Assembly (NCBI GenBank): GCA_944320195.1
Contig: CALUGP010000002.1
Location: forward strand, 62,001 to 126,000
From: an uncultured Prevotella sp.
GTDB lineage: Bacteria > Bacteroidota > Bacteroidia > Bacteroidales > Bacteroidaceae
Length of the DNA stretch: 64,000 bases
Direction of reading: 5' to 3'
The notes below the pieces were generated by a model. The model was given only the letters and a program-made list of their open reading frames with translations, had not been told where the DNA came from and ran no database searches. Below, one piece after another: positions 1 to 9,802 of the stretch. The position numbers and the translations under genes were made by a program. Positions within the stretch are counted from its first letter, which is position 1, and the number at the start of each line of letters is the position of its first letter.

Positions 1-374
1 AGCGGAAGAAGGCACGCCGCAACCATCTGCACGGCAAACTTTACCCGTGCCGACAGCCCGAGCACGTCGTCGACAATACCCGTGACATAGACGAGCAGTA
101 TGCCTATAAGGAAATAAAAGCTCCAGATGTTTATCGAAATAAGCTTATGCGTGGAATTGATGGCAGCCAAAGCCACGGCAAAAGAAATGAACATGCTGGG
201 CATGAAGGCTATTCCGCCCAGGCGCGGCACGGCATTCTTGTGCACCTTGCGGGCGTTGGGCATGTCGTAAAGATGCTTTGCCTTGCAGAAGTTGAGGATT
301 ACAGGGATGAAGACGAAGCCGCACGCGGCGCTTAAGACAAACACCCCGACCATCCAAAAAACATATATGTCCAT
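1..374 (-). CDS. WecA/TagO-type undecaprenyl-phosphate sugar-1-phosphate transferase (partial)
   Basis: Only the N-terminal ~124 residues lie in the window; the gene runs off the left edge. The start at 374 is the only usable ATG because an in-frame TGA sits three codons upstream. The protein begins with a membrane segment and then shows NARKVHKNAVPRLGGIAF, the cytoplasmic loop typical of the MraY/WecA/TagO family, followed by two further hydrophobic segments and VTGIVDDVLGLS, with the Asp pair expected in this family. Such enzymes move a HexNAc-1-phosphate from a UDP-sugar to undecaprenyl phosphate to start surface polysaccharide synthesis. The motif excludes peptidoglycan MraY only weakly; the WecA-like choice rests on the VHKNAVPRLGG form. 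Confidence 0.8.
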   Translation of the reverse strand, partial: MDIYVFWMVGVFVLSAACGFVFIPVILNFCKAKHLYDMPNARKVHKNAVPRLGGIAFMPSMFISFAVALAAINSTHKLISINIWSFYFLIGILLVYVTGIVDDVLGLSARVKFAVQMVAACLLP

Positions 375-669
375 ACTGATTCAAACGACATTGTTACAAT
401 ACAATTAACCGCCAACCACCCAAAATATTGCACAATGACACATAAATTAATCACAGCCGCGACGGCAAGACACGCCCAACCATACAGGAACGGAACGCCC
501 CGCGTGCAACAAAAGCGCACGACGGCACGCGACGACGGCGCCACAAGACACACCAAACCGCCTACGGCTTTACGGCACGCAGGCGGCTATGGCCACATTG
601 ATATCTGGTATTTAAATGTCCTGAGGACAAGCCAGGCCGCTGTGTCACGGCCCGGCCGCATTTTACATG

Positions 670-2373
670 CTACTTGGACGAAGCGTAAAGGGCTATCGTC
701 GTGCCGGTAAACCCACCGGCATTCTTGGTAGAGAGATAACCGGCGTCAACGCCCTTCACGACAGGAAGCCACTTGCCTTCGCCTTTCGCGTAATAAAAGT
801 CGAAGTCAAGACCGTTGGAAACTATCTTCAAACGGATGTCGTTGTCGCCATTACCTATCGGCGAGGATGCCACGCTTTCCTCCTTGCCTTCCTCGCCGAC
901 ACGTATCATCTGCACCTGTCTGCCATTGTCGGTCATGGCAACACAGAGCATGTACTGGTGCGTCTCGTCCTTGAAAAGCACGAGGCCGGCCTTCTCGCCC
1001 GCCTTCACGGGACTGAAGTCGAGACGTGTCTCGCACTCGAACTTGTGATGGCTGATGCGGCGTGCGAGGAACGACGGCACCTTCTTCTCTGAAGACTTGA
1101 CATCAGCGCACTTCATTGTGAGATATCCGGCATTGGCCGTCAGCGAAGCCAGATGGTCGACCGGGCCGCGCAAAGAGAACCACTCGATGGGCAGTTTGCT
1201 CTCGCTGAAGTCGTCACGGTAAGAGAAATTGCCGAAAGTAACGTCGTTTCCGCGCTTGGCTCCCTTGACTTTTGAAATGAGTGGCACGGTCTCGTCACCC
1301 TCGGTCATGTACGGGAAGCCGTCGCTGTTCCACCTAACCGGCATAAGGAAAGTCTCTCGGCCAAGGTTCTCAAACTTGCCATCACAGGGACGGCAGGCAA
1401 GAAACACGGCGTACCAGTCGCCATCTGGCGTGTCTACCAAGTCCGCATGGCCCGCACATGTCACAGGATTGGGACGGTCGGCAGGCAAGTGACGCTGTGT
1501 AAGTATCGGGTTTTGCTTGGCCGGAACAAACGGGCCGAAGGGGCTGTCGCTCCTGAATATCACCTCCGAATGCCAGTCACTGGTTCCTCCCTCCGCATCC
1601 ATGAGATAATACTTGCCCTTTATTTTGTACATGTGGGGGCCTTCAATCCATATGGGCTTGTCCTCGGGATGCACGCCCTTGTTGACGAGCACCTTGGTTG
1701 GACCTAGGGTCTTGTCCGTCTTTACGTCGAACTCGCGCACACGGATTGTCCTATGCCCGTCATACTCGGCAGGCCCTTCAGGCTCGTCATTGTTGACGAT
1801 GTAAGCCTTGCCGTCATCATCAAAGAAGAACGACGGGTCTATTCCGCCTACATCCGTAAGGCGTATCGGCTCTGACCATTCGCCAAGCGGATCCTTAGTC
1901 TTCACAAAGAAGTTGCCCCAGCCGACGTTTGTCGTAATCATGTAGAACGTCTTATTATGGGGATTGTAAGATATCGCGGGGGCGAAAATGCCCTGAGACA
2001 CACGCTGCCCGTCAAGCGGAAGCTGTGACGGACGTGTAAGAATGTGGTTTACCAGCTTCCAGTTCAGCAAGTCCTTGCTATGGAACAATGGCACGCCGGG
2101 ATAATAAGAAAACGTGGAAGTGACCATGTAATAGTCGTCACCGACACGGCATATGCTCGGGTCGGAATACCATCCGGGAAGTATTGGATTATAAAACGAC
2201 GAAGCGTCAGGCAGAGGATTCTCCTTGTAATAGTCATCGTTGCCACGATACTCGAAATAGTCGAACTTCGCCGACGACGCTCCTGTGCCTCCGCCGTCAG
2301 CCAACACAGAGGCCGGCATGGCCGAGGCCAGCACGGCTAATGCCGCAAATTTAAAGATGTTGTTCCTTTTCAT
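670..2373 (-). CDS. Secreted GH43 xylosidase/arabinofuranosidase with C-terminal beta-sandwich domain
   Basis: A signal peptide (MKRNNIFKFAALAVLASAMPA) starts at 2373; a second in-frame ATG seven codons upstream (2394) would put MSYLYII in front and fits a signal peptide less well. The five-bladed GH43 domain begins with NPILPGWYSDPSI, carrying the catalytic-base Asp, followed by GGIDPSFFFDDDGKAY and the acid region WIEGPHMYKIKGKYYL. After residue ~370 comes a second beta-sandwich domain (DUF1349-like), usual in bacterial beta-xylosidases and arabinofuranosidases. It probably trims xylo-oligosaccharides or arabinose side chains in the periplasm or at the surface. It lies alone, downstream of tmRNA, with its own -7 element (TAACTTTG, near 2468-2475). 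Substrate cannot be fixed by eye. Confidence 0.85.
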   Translation of the reverse strand: MKRNNIFKFAALAVLASAMPASVLADGGGTGASSAKFDYFEYRGNDDYYKENPLPDASSFYNPILPGWYSDPSICRVGDDYYMVTSTFSYYPGVPLFHSKDLLNWKLVNHILTRPSQLPLDGQRVSQGIFAPAISYNPHNKTFYMITTNVGWGNFFVKTKDPLGEWSEPIRLTDVGGIDPSFFFDDDGKAYIVNNDEPEGPAEYDGHRTIRVREFDVKTDKTLGPTKVLVNKGVHPEDKPIWIEGPHMYKIKGKYYLMDAEGGTSDWHSEVIFRSDSPFGPFVPAKQNPILTQRHLPADRPNPVTCAGHADLVDTPDGDWYAVFLACRPCDGKFENLGRETFLMPVRWNSDGFPYMTEGDETVPLISKVKGAKRGNDVTFGNFSYRDDFSESKLPIEWFSLRGPVDHLASLTANAGYLTMKCADVKSSEKKVPSFLARRISHHKFECETRLDFSPVKAGEKAGLVLFKDETHQYMLCVAMTDNGRQVQMIRVGEEGKEESVASSPIGNGDNDIRLKIVSNGLDFDFYYAKGEGKWLPVVKGVDAGYLSTKNAGGFTGTTIALYASSK

Positions 2374-2535
2374 GATTATGTATAAATATGACAATGTTTA
2401 CCTTCTTCACGACCGTGTGCCGCCATAAACTTTCCATTTTGCTTCCACACGCGTGTCTGTTTTGCAAAGTTAAGGCAAATCCCTGACAACATGATTTTTA
2501 TTTGTATACAAAATCTTAGAATTTGTATCATGCAA

Positions 2536-2563
2536 CAAAAAAAGCACTGCCCAGGCAGTGCTT
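2536..2563 (-). terminator. Rho-independent terminator of tmRNA
   Basis: Read on the minus strand, GCACTGCC pairs with GGCAGTGC across a 2-nt gap, extended by flanking A-T pairs, and is followed by a run of T. It starts five bases after the mature tmRNA 3' end. Confidence 0.85.
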
Positions 2564-2567
2564 CATG

Positions 2568-2965
2568 TGGAGCTGGAGGGAATCGAACCCTCGTCCAAAC
2601 AGGGAAACCATACGCTTTCTACACGCTTATTCCGGCCTTCGGTTTTCGTGCCGCCGCAAGACCCGGACCACCAACGACGACCTTATCTCCAGAAATTTCA
2701 TCATGTACGCGGAGCCAGACATGACTATTCCCGATTTAACCGCACCGCCTATTCGGAACGCTTCGGGACAACAGCTTCCGGGCGATGTCTCGTCCTGTCA
2801 CCTTGTGACGGGATTAAGCCAGTAATCTACTATGCTTCGATTAGGCAGCGAGAGCGTATTTGTTTTCGCCAGATAAATTTATGACCGCTGAGATTTAGGA
2901 GCCAACAGACCACGCTCCGCGTGCTTACGTACCATTCCAACCCGCTGTCAAATCCAGTCAACCCC
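2568..2965 (-). ncRNA. ssrA: tmRNA (transfer-messenger RNA)
   Basis: The 3' half ends in the T-arm GGTTCGATTCC and acceptor strand CAGCTCC plus a discriminator A. The acceptor pairs with the 5' end GGGGTTG (2965 downward) over seven base pairs, two of them G-U wobbles. CCA is not encoded. The tag reading frame at 2870-2841 reads GENKYALAA then TAA, the Bacteroidetes-type ssrA degradation tag. Length is about 398 nt, normal for a one-piece tmRNA. It rescues stalled ribosomes with SmpB. It sits between two xylan genes but has its own promoter and terminator. Confidence 0.95.
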
Positions 2966-2999
2966 GGAATGCGCATAGGAATTGCGCCGTAATTGTTTG

Positions 3000-3031
3000 C
3001 AAAGATAGCCGTTTATTGCTTGAGAAGCAAA
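3000..3031 (-). promoter_or_regulatory. tmRNA promoter, Bacteroidetes sigma type
   Basis: On the minus strand TTTG (3031-3028), 20 bp, then TATCTTTG (3007-3000), a full match to the Bacteroidetes -33/-7 consensus. The predicted start lies about 28 nt before the mature tmRNA 5' end. Confidence 0.75.
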
Positions 3032-3129
3032 CATACGCGTGTTTTTTATACATAATTAACTGCCGGGAAAGGTCTCCACGGCTTAACACCTGAGTGTCAG
3101 CTGGTTACGGGCATGAAACCGGCAATGAT

Positions 3130-3223
3130 GCAAAAGACGGCCTTTTGGCGTGTAAAAAGCCGTCTTTTACAACGCAATATGCGGCCTTTCGCAATGCAAA
3201 AGGCCGCACATTGGAAAACGGCC
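3130..3223. repeat. R array 1 (four 22-bp palindromic units)
   Basis: Units of the type AAAAGACGGCCTTTTGGCG and AAAAGCCGTCTTTTAC. The first two fold together (AAAAGACGGC/GCCGTCTTTT), as do the next two (TGCGGCCTTT/AAAGGCCGCA). The rest of the 2966-3287 gap holds the tmRNA promoter and a motif TGAGTGTCAGCTGGTTAC at 3091-3108 that resembles the GTTAC motif seen beside other R arrays. Confidence 0.8.
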
Positions 3224-3287
3224 GCGCACGGATGATTCCGCACGTGGCCGTCAGATGTTTTATGAAATAGTATTGTTAAGGATTTCC

Positions 3288-4253
3288 TTATTCGCTCTTC
3301 ATCGTCCTGATATTGCCGTCTGCATCGATGTCAAGCTCCTTTACCTTCACGCTGCGCAGCCAGGTCTTGCCTTCAGACGGCACACAGTCGTGGTGGAACA
3401 GGTACCACTTGCCTTTGTATTCCACGATTGAGTGGTGCGTGGTCCAGCCAACGACTGGCTCAAGTATCACACCTTTATAAGTGAACGGCCCGTAAGGATT
3501 GTCGCCTACGGCATAGCATAGGAAGTGGGTGTCGCCTGTTGAATATGAAAAATAATACTTTCCGTTCATCTTGTGCATCCATGAAGCCTCGAAGAAACGG
3601 TGAGGATCGCTTGCCTTCAACGGTTCGCCGTTGTCGTCGACAACGAGTACGGCACGCGGCTCTTCGGCAAACTGGAGCATGTCATCAGTCATCCTGGCCA
3701 CGCGTGAAGGCAATGCCGGCTCGTCGCCCTCAGGCAGATGCTCCACGCCAAGGGCCTGGTTGTCCTTGTAGCGCTGCAGCTGTCCGCCCCAGATGCCGCC
3801 GAAATATGTATATATGGCACCGTCGTCATCCTTGAACACGCAAGGGTCTATTGAATAAGAGCCACGTATAGGGTCGGCCTGCGGCGTGAAAGGTCCTTCC
3901 GGACAGTCGGAAACGGCAATTCCGAGATGGAACACGCCGTTCTTGTCCTTGGCGCAATACACCATGTAATATTTGCCATCCTTCTCCACTACGTCGTTGT
4001 CCCAAAGCTGGCGGCTCGCCCACGGAATGTCTTTAACGGCCAAAACCTCGCCGTGATCGGTGACATCGCCGTTCTCAACATCCTCAAGCGAGAGCACATG
4101 ATAGTCTTTCATCTGGAAGTGTCCGCCGTCATCATCGAACGCTTCGCCCGAATCCCAGTCGTGCGAAGGATAGATGTAGAGCCTGCCGTTAAACACATTG
4201 GCAGAAGGGTCTGCCATGTAATCACTCGGAAAAAGATATCTTGCTTTATCCAT
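3288..4253 (-). CDS. Intracellular GH43 beta-xylosidase/arabinofuranosidase (XynB-like)
   Basis: 321 residues, no signal peptide, so probably cytoplasmic. The single GH43 propeller shows the three family acids: base Asp15 in DYMADPSANVFNGR, Asp136 in SYSIDPCVF and general acid Glu222 in RFFEASWMHKMNGKYYFSYS. The short form without an extra domain fits GH43 subfamily 1. It follows the GH10 xylanase by 99 bp on the same strand, after the GPH symporter. That order (symporter, GH10, GH43) matches the xylanase operon described in rumen Prevotella. The likely job is hydrolysis of xylo-oligosaccharides after uptake. Confidence 0.85.
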   Translation of the reverse strand: MDKARYLFPSDYMADPSANVFNGRLYIYPSHDWDSGEAFDDDGGHFQMKDYHVLSLEDVENGDVTDHGEVLAVKDIPWASRQLWDNDVVEKDGKYYMVYCAKDKNGVFHLGIAVSDCPEGPFTPQADPIRGSYSIDPCVFKDDDGAIYTYFGGIWGGQLQRYKDNQALGVEHLPEGDEPALPSRVARMTDDMLQFAEEPRAVLVVDDNGEPLKASDPHRFFEASWMHKMNGKYYFSYSTGDTHFLCYAVGDNPYGPFTYKGVILEPVVGWTTHHSIVEYKGKWYLFHHDCVPSEGKTWLRSVKVKELDIDADGNIRTMKSE

Positions 4254-4352
4254 ATTAATTGATTTTAAGTTATGACGTCATTAATAAAAACCGGAAGAAT
4301 GGCATCATGCACCCTTGGCTTGGCATCCGCTCGTCCGGTTGTTGCATGGCGA

Positions 4353-5468
4353 TTAATTCTTGAACAGATCGATAATCTTGCCTGCCACAGGCTTAATCTT
4401 GTAATCACGACCGAACATGAGAGGATAGTTTGTACGTCCTCTTACAGGGAAATCGTTAAGCCAAGACGTGCCGTCGGAAACACCCCAGAACGTGATGCGT
4501 GAAATCTGGTGGCGGTGACGGTAATAAATCTTGAACAATTCAAGATAGCGCTGTTCGAAGAGTTTTTCCGCCTCGGGAGTAAGTCCGTTCTTATAAGGAT
4601 TGTATTTTTCCTGATACTCGAAGTTCTGGCTTATCTCCGCGCCGCTGAAATTATCCGGAGTTGGAAGCATGTTCATGTCAAGCTCGGTCATCATGACCTT
4701 AACTCCACAGGCTGCAAAAGAGTCGATTGAAGCCTCATACTCCTTCAGGTCTGGGTAATTGTATCCGTTGTGCGACTGCATTCCGATTCCGTCGACCCTG
4801 CATCCTTTGGCCTTCAATCCTCTTACAATCTTGCAAATGGTAGCACGCTTGCCTGGCTTTGCCATGGAATAGTCGTTGATGTAAAGCTCAGCATTTGGGT
4901 CGGCGGCATGTGCGAACTTGAAAGCCAGCTCTATATAGTCAGGTCCTATTATCCTGTAATACGGCGACTGGCGCATCGTTCCGTCATCGTTGACAGCCTC
5001 ATTCACCACGTCCCACCCCTTGATTCTTCCTTTATAACGGGTCATGACGGTAGTGATATGGTCGCGCATACGGTCTATGAGTACCTGCCTGGAGACGGTG
5101 TCGCCCTTCTCATCCGTGAACATCCACTTCGGCGGTTGCGAATGCCATACAAGACAGTGGCCGATCATCTCAAGACCGTTGTCCTCGGCAAACTTCACCG
5201 TTCGGTCGGCATCGTCCCAGAAATAAGTATCCTCTTCAGGATGTATTACTTCCCCTTTCATGCAGTTTTCCGCCACAATAGAATTAAAATTGTCAGTCAC
5301 AATCTTGGCCTCTGCGGCATTCCTGCCCCACACAGCATCGACATTCACCGCCGCGCCAACCGTGAAATACTTGCCAAGCACATCCTTGAACGTGTCAGCC
5401 GCAACAACTTCTGACGGCGCGAGGCAGGCAGCCGCGCATACCGTAGCCAACAAAAAGCTCTTATTCAT
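4353..5468 (-). CDS. Secreted GH10 endo-1,4-beta-xylanase
   Basis: 371 residues with a signal peptide (MNKSFLLATVCAAACLAPSEVVA). GH10 hallmarks are complete: HCLVWHSQPPKW, acid/base Glu157 in GWDVVNEAV, and nucleophile Glu262 in VMMTELDMN. YINDY and the C-terminal TFWGVSDGTSWL are also typical. It is a single-domain enzyme with no carbohydrate-binding module. It cuts xylan backbone into short oligosaccharides, probably in the periplasm. It starts 8 bp after the symporter stop, so the two are almost certainly co-transcribed. Confidence 0.93.
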   Translation of the reverse strand: MNKSFLLATVCAAACLAPSEVVAADTFKDVLGKYFTVGAAVNVDAVWGRNAAEAKIVTDNFNSIVAENCMKGEVIHPEEDTYFWDDADRTVKFAEDNGLEMIGHCLVWHSQPPKWMFTDEKGDTVSRQVLIDRMRDHITTVMTRYKGRIKGWDVVNEAVNDDGTMRQSPYYRIIGPDYIELAFKFAHAADPNAELYINDYSMAKPGKRATICKIVRGLKAKGCRVDGIGMQSHNGYNYPDLKEYEASIDSFAACGVKVMMTELDMNMLPTPDNFSGAEISQNFEYQEKYNPYKNGLTPEAEKLFEQRYLELFKIYYRHRHQISRITFWGVSDGTSWLNDFPVRGRTNYPLMFGRDYKIKPVAGKIIDLFKN

Positions 5469-5476
5469 GTGTTTTG

Positions 5477-6901
5477 TCAGTTTTTAGAACGTTTCTCAAT
5501 TTCCATGTTTATCTTGTCAATAACTTCGTCGCTCAGTTCATATTTTGAGATGATGAACATGGCTAAGGCGAGCAGCAAGGCCGGTATTACAGCTACAAGC
5601 CACAGAATGCCCTGCTCTGCCAACGGCGACTGAGACACTGTGTTGGTCTGGTCGAAGCCCACGAAAGCCAGCACCAGTCCCGGAACAACGCCTCCGAGAG
5701 CCATTCCCGCCTTGTAGAATATGCCTGTAAGAGCGTTCACTATGCCCGAGATACGCCGGCCATGGGTGTACTCTCCGTATGAAATAACCTCGGGAACAAG
5801 CGCCCACATGTAGCCAGTGGCAACGATTACACCGGTCGACTTGACAAACTGTGCGACATAGACAAGCCACATCTGCGAGCGCAAAGCCGGCACTACGGAT
5901 ATCACATAAAGCAGAGCCATGCCCACGATTGCCACGGAAAGGAATATGTTGAACATTCCGCGCTTGCCCACCTTGCGCTTGATGGCAGGCACCATAGGCA
6001 TGAAAATGAACGCCGGGATGGAGCCTAACGCCATGAAATTGGCCACCTGGCCCGCATCGGCATGCACATTGTAAATCATATAATAAGACCCGGCGGCATT
6101 GCCTACCGACATCATCGCGAAAGCTGTGATGAAGAAGAAGGCCAGTATGCGGAGCGGACGGTTGCGCTTGAACTCCACCCACAAGTCGCTGACTTTAACG
6201 TTGGCGGTCTCTGACTTGTCCATAACAACGCGCTCCTTTGTCTGCGAGAAGCAGAACACAAGCAACAAAAGGCCAACAACGGCGTAAATCAACATCGTGA
6301 CAAACCAGGCTCCACCTGAATCCTTGGAGTTCATCTTGCCGTCTGGAGACAACGCCGCTACTATCATAGGAATACCGTAAGCCACGGCCAGTCCGCCGGC
6401 GTTGGCCATGAACATGCGGACAGACGTAAGCACGGTTATCTCATTTGTGTCACGAGTCAACGACGCGTTGAGCGCTCCGTAGGGCACATTTATTAATGTA
6501 TAAAGCATCGACATGCCTACATAAGTGAAATAGGCATAGGCCAACGAGCCTGAAAATCCGTTCCAGAAGCACAGCACTGCAAATCCGCTGAGCGGTATGC
6601 CGGCAAAAACCAGATAAGATCTGTATTTTCCGAACTTGGGGTTATGCTTGTCGACAAACGTTCCGACAATAGGGTCCCAAATGACATCGACAATGCGCAC
6701 AAGAAGGAACATGAACGCTGCCGACGTAGGATCAAGCCCGTAAACATTCGTATAAAACAGCAACAGATACATGGATATGGTCTGATAGATAAGGTTCTGG
6801 GCCAAATCTCCTGACCCGAAGCCTATCCTCTGAATCCATGACAGTTTGTAAAACCCCTTGGCTTCATGGCCTAAAGGCTGTGTTTTCATTTCGTTTTCCA
6901 T
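5477..6901 (-). CDS. GPH-family (MFS) glycoside/xyloside:cation symporter
   Basis: 474 residues with about twelve hydrophobic segments. The N-terminal sequence GFGSGDLAQNLIYQTISMYLLLFYTNVYG and the loop VDVIWDPIVGTFVDKHNPKFGKYRSYL are diagnostic of the glycoside-pentoside-hexuronide:cation symporter family. The position as first gene of the GH10/GH43 operon points to import of xylo-oligosaccharides across the inner membrane. Translation may begin at 6901 or four codons later at MKTQPLG. Its promoter faces that of the GH115 gene across a 223-bp gap. Confidence 0.9.
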   Translation of the reverse strand: MENEMKTQPLGHEAKGFYKLSWIQRIGFGSGDLAQNLIYQTISMYLLLFYTNVYGLDPTSAAFMFLLVRIVDVIWDPIVGTFVDKHNPKFGKYRSYLVFAGIPLSGFAVLCFWNGFSGSLAYAYFTYVGMSMLYTLINVPYGALNASLTRDTNEITVLTSVRMFMANAGGLAVAYGIPMIVAALSPDGKMNSKDSGGAWFVTMLIYAVVGLLLLVFCFSQTKERVVMDKSETANVKVSDLWVEFKRNRPLRILAFFFITAFAMMSVGNAAGSYYMIYNVHADAGQVANFMALGSIPAFIFMPMVPAIKRKVGKRGMFNIFLSVAIVGMALLYVISVVPALRSQMWLVYVAQFVKSTGVIVATGYMWALVPEVISYGEYTHGRRISGIVNALTGIFYKAGMALGGVVPGLVLAFVGFDQTNTVSQSPLAEQGILWLVAVIPALLLALAMFIISKYELSDEVIDKINMEIEKRSKN

Positions 6902-6984
6902 ATAAAGTCAAATATAATAAAAAGTCTTGCAAAGCGGTTTTCATGATTAACGCGAACCTAAGCTAACGCCTTTGGCAACACGTG

Positions 6985-7015
6985 CAAAAGTACATCATTG
7001 TCCAATAACACACAA
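6985..7015 (-). promoter_or_regulatory. Promoter of the symporter-GH10-GH43 operon
   Basis: On the minus strand TTG (7015-7013), 20 bp, TACTTTTG (6992-6985). It lies about 85 bp before the symporter start, leaving room for a regulator site. Confidence 0.6.
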
Positions 7016-7099
7016 CTATTTTTGTAGCTATTGCGTTTCAATTTGTTTCATTGCACTCTATTTCAAGTCAAATACTCGTTAAAATAAGACACATATACT

Positions 7100-7107
7100 T
7101 ATTTTTG
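7100..7107 (+). promoter_or_regulatory. -7 element of the GH115 promoter
   Basis: TATTTTTG, 17 bp before the GH115 ATG. No clear TTTG at the expected -33 spacing, as would suit a promoter that needs an activator such as the neighbouring hybrid regulator (inference). Confidence 0.5.
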
Positions 7108-7124
7108 CAAAAAAATCAATCCTC

Positions 7125-9674
7125 ATGAAACACTTTAACCTTATCTTGACATTGTTACTATTGTCGCTCGCTGCAACATTTTCTAACGCGGCTGAGCGTT
7201 TTGTCAGCTTCAAGTCAGGAGACGTGTTGCTCAACGACAAGGGCAAAATAGCCATCTACGTAGACGCGAACGACTGCAAGGGAGTGTCGATTGCGGCGCG
7301 AAACCTCGCCACAGACATCAACAAAGTATGCGGCGCGGAAGTGACGACCACCGGCCAGGCGGACGCCAAGATAATAGTAGGCACTATCGGTCATTCGGCC
7401 GAAATAGACCAGCTGGTGAAGCAAAAAGTAATTGACAAGACCGAACTTAAAGGCAAACTCGAGAAATACATCATCACAACCACGGGCGACAAGATTGTCA
7501 TAGCCGGAAGCGACAGGCGCGGAACAATCTACGGAATATACGAGCTGTCGCGCCAAATCGGCGTGTCGCCATGGTACTACTGGGCCGACACGCCCATAGA
7601 ACGCCACGCGCGCGTATATATTAATAAAGGTGTGTACACCGACGGGGAGCCTGCCGTGCGCTACCGCGGCATCTTCCTGAACGACGAGGCGCCGTGCCTT
7701 ACCACATGGGTGAAAAACACTTTCGGCACCGATTACGGCGGCCACGACTTCTACGCAAAGGTTTTCGAGCTGATACTCCGCCTCAAAGGCAACTTCATGT
7801 GGCCGGCAATGTGGGGATGGGCGTTCTACGCCGACGACCCGCAGAACAGCAAGACTGCTGACGAAATGGGCGTGATGATGGGCACATCGCACCACGAGCC
7901 CATGGCGCGCAACCACCAGGAATGGGCACGCAACCGCGACAAGTACGGCGCATGGGACTATGCCAAGAACCAGGAGGTTATCGACCGCTTCTTCCGCGAA
8001 GGCATGGAGCGCGCCAAGAACAATGAAGACATCATAACGATAGGCATGCGCGGCGACGGCGACGCTCCCATGGGCGGAGAGGAAGGCAAGGATCACGAGT
8101 TCGTGCCGCAGTACCAGCGCATGATGAAACTGATGCAGAAGATCATCGACAACCAGCGTAAGATAATCAGCGACGTTACCGGCCGCCCGGCCAAGGAGCG
8201 TCCGCAGGTGTGGGCTTTGTACAAGGAAGTGCTTGGATATTACGAGAACGGGCTGCAGGTGCCCGACGACGTGACCCTGCTCCTGTGCGACGACAACTGG
8301 GGGAACGTAAGGCGCGTGCCAAACGCCGAGGAGCGCAAGCGCAAAGGCGGATGGGGACTTTACTACCACGTTGACTACGTTGGCGGCCCGCGCAACTCCA
8401 AGTGGCTGTGCAACACGCCGCCGCAGAACATGTGCGAGCAGCTCACCCTGGCCTACGACTACGGCATAGACCGCCTGTGGATACTCAACGTGGGCGACCT
8501 GAAGCCCATGGAATACGCCATAACCCTGTTCATGGACATGGCCTGGGAACCCAAGAAATACTCTGCGCAGACAGTCATGACCCACGTTGCCGGATTCTGC
8601 CGCGAGCAGTTCGGCGACGCACAGGCGGACGAAGCGGCGCGAATACTCAACCTCTACCTTAAATACAACGGCCGCGTAACGGCTGAACTTCTCGACAAGG
8701 ACACATACAACCTTGAGACGGGCGAGTGGCGCCAGGTGGCCGACGAGTACATGCGCCTCGAGGCAGAGGCCCTGCGCCAGTACATCACCCTGCCCGACGC
8801 TTACCGCGACGTGTACCGCGAGCTTATCCTCTTCCCCGTCCAGGCCATGGCGAACCTGTACCAGATGTACTATGCCCAGGCAATGAACAACCACCTGTAC
8901 AAGCTTGGCGACCCTGCCGCCAATCTCTGGGCCGACCGCGTGGCCGAGGCATTCAGGCGCGACTCCGTGCTCTGCGCCGAGTACAACCACGACATCGCCG
9001 GCGGAAAATGGAACGGCATGATGATACAGAAGCACATAGGCTACACCGACTGGCACGACAACTTCGAGCGCGACATGATGCCCGAGGTGTTCCGCATAGA
9101 AGGCGACGCGCACGGAGGCTTCGTCCACAAGGGAGCCGACGGATACGTGGCCATGGAGGCCGAGCACTACTTCAGCAAGGCCGACGCACAGGAAGCCAAG
9201 TGGACCGTGTTGCCCTACATGGGACGCACGCTAAGCGGAGTGTCGCTGCAACCTTACACGAAGCCCGTAAGCGGAGCGTCGCTGGCATACCGCTTCACCG
9301 CACCGGCGGAAGTTGCTGGCAAGGTAAAAGATGTAAAGGTACATGTCATCGTGAAGTCAACGCTCGACTTCCTCAACAAGGGCGGACTTACCTACAACGT
9401 GTCGTTGGACGGCGGCGAGCCGCAGACGGTCAACTTCAACAAGGACCTCAACGAGAACGGCAACAACACCTACACGATATACTACCCCACGGTGGCGCGC
9501 CGCGTGGTTGAAAGCGTGGTCACCCTACCCGTAGGCAATGGGACGGACGGCGTGCACGAGCTTACCGTAAAGCCCAACGACCCTGGCATAGTGTTCGAGA
9601 AGATAGTCGTCGACATGGGCGGATACAAGCCCTCTTATCTATTCATGGACGCGTCAGAGAAAGAGCGAAAATAG
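7125..9674 (+). CDS. GH115 xylan alpha-1,2-glucuronidase
   Basis: 849 residues with signal peptide MKHFNLILTLLLLSLAATFSNA. The sequence PAVRYRGIFLNDEAPCLTTW, KGNFMWPAMWGWAFYADDP, MGTSHHEPMARN and ITIGMRGDGDAPM is characteristic of GH115, which removes (4-O-methyl)glucuronic acid from internal xylose residues of polymeric xylan. A C-terminal beta-rich domain follows residue ~680. It ends one base before the open frame leading into the hybrid regulator. Codon use is markedly more GC-rich than in the 56-64 kb region. It complements the GH67 enzyme downstream, which prefers terminal glucuronosyl oligosaccharides. Confidence 0.92.
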   Translation: MKHFNLILTLLLLSLAATFSNAAERFVSFKSGDVLLNDKGKIAIYVDANDCKGVSIAARNLATDINKVCGAEVTTTGQADAKIIVGTIGHSAEIDQLVKQKVIDKTELKGKLEKYIITTTGDKIVIAGSDRRGTIYGIYELSRQIGVSPWYYWADTPIERHARVYINKGVYTDGEPAVRYRGIFLNDEAPCLTTWVKNTFGTDYGGHDFYAKVFELILRLKGNFMWPAMWGWAFYADDPQNSKTADEMGVMMGTSHHEPMARNHQEWARNRDKYGAWDYAKNQEVIDRFFREGMERAKNNEDIITIGMRGDGDAPMGGEEGKDHEFVPQYQRMMKLMQKIIDNQRKIISDVTGRPAKERPQVWALYKEVLGYYENGLQVPDDVTLLLCDDNWGNVRRVPNAEERKRKGGWGLYYHVDYVGGPRNSKWLCNTPPQNMCEQLTLAYDYGIDRLWILNVGDLKPMEYAITLFMDMAWEPKKYSAQTVMTHVAGFCREQFGDAQADEAARILNLYLKYNGRVTAELLDKDTYNLETGEWRQVADEYMRLEAEALRQYITLPDAYRDVYRELILFPVQAMANLYQMYYAQAMNNHLYKLGDPAANLWADRVAEAFRRDSVLCAEYNHDIAGGKWNGMMIQKHIGYTDWHDNFERDMMPEVFRIEGDAHGGFVHKGADGYVAMEAEHYFSKADAQEAKWTVLPYMGRTLSGVSLQPYTKPVSGASLAYRFTAPAEVAGKVKDVKVHVIVKSTLDFLNKGGLTYNVSLDGGEPQTVNFNKDLNENGNNTYTIYYPTVARRVVESVVTLPVGNGTDGVHELTVKPNDPGIVFEKIVVDMGGYKPSYLFMDASEKERK

Positions 9675-9802
9675 CATGCGTACGCCTATTATGGCGGCGA
9701 ATGTTTGGGAAATTGCCAGAAAATGCGTATTTTCGCACACACTTACAGCATGCCGGCGGAAGGCGGCAGCAGCTCCGCCGGTGGACAAGCCAATGACGAC
9801 AC

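Noticed and set aside
3130-3223. R arrays as ordinary Rho-independent terminators
   Set aside because: Stems are followed by further units and not by a consistent T run, several lie upstream of genes, and one lies in coding sequence; local terminator activity is not excluded.
7215-9167. 650-codon antisense ORF across the GH115 gene
   Set aside because: GC-rich codon shadow; Val/His-rich composition, no family motif, and the plus-strand frame is an unmistakable GH115.
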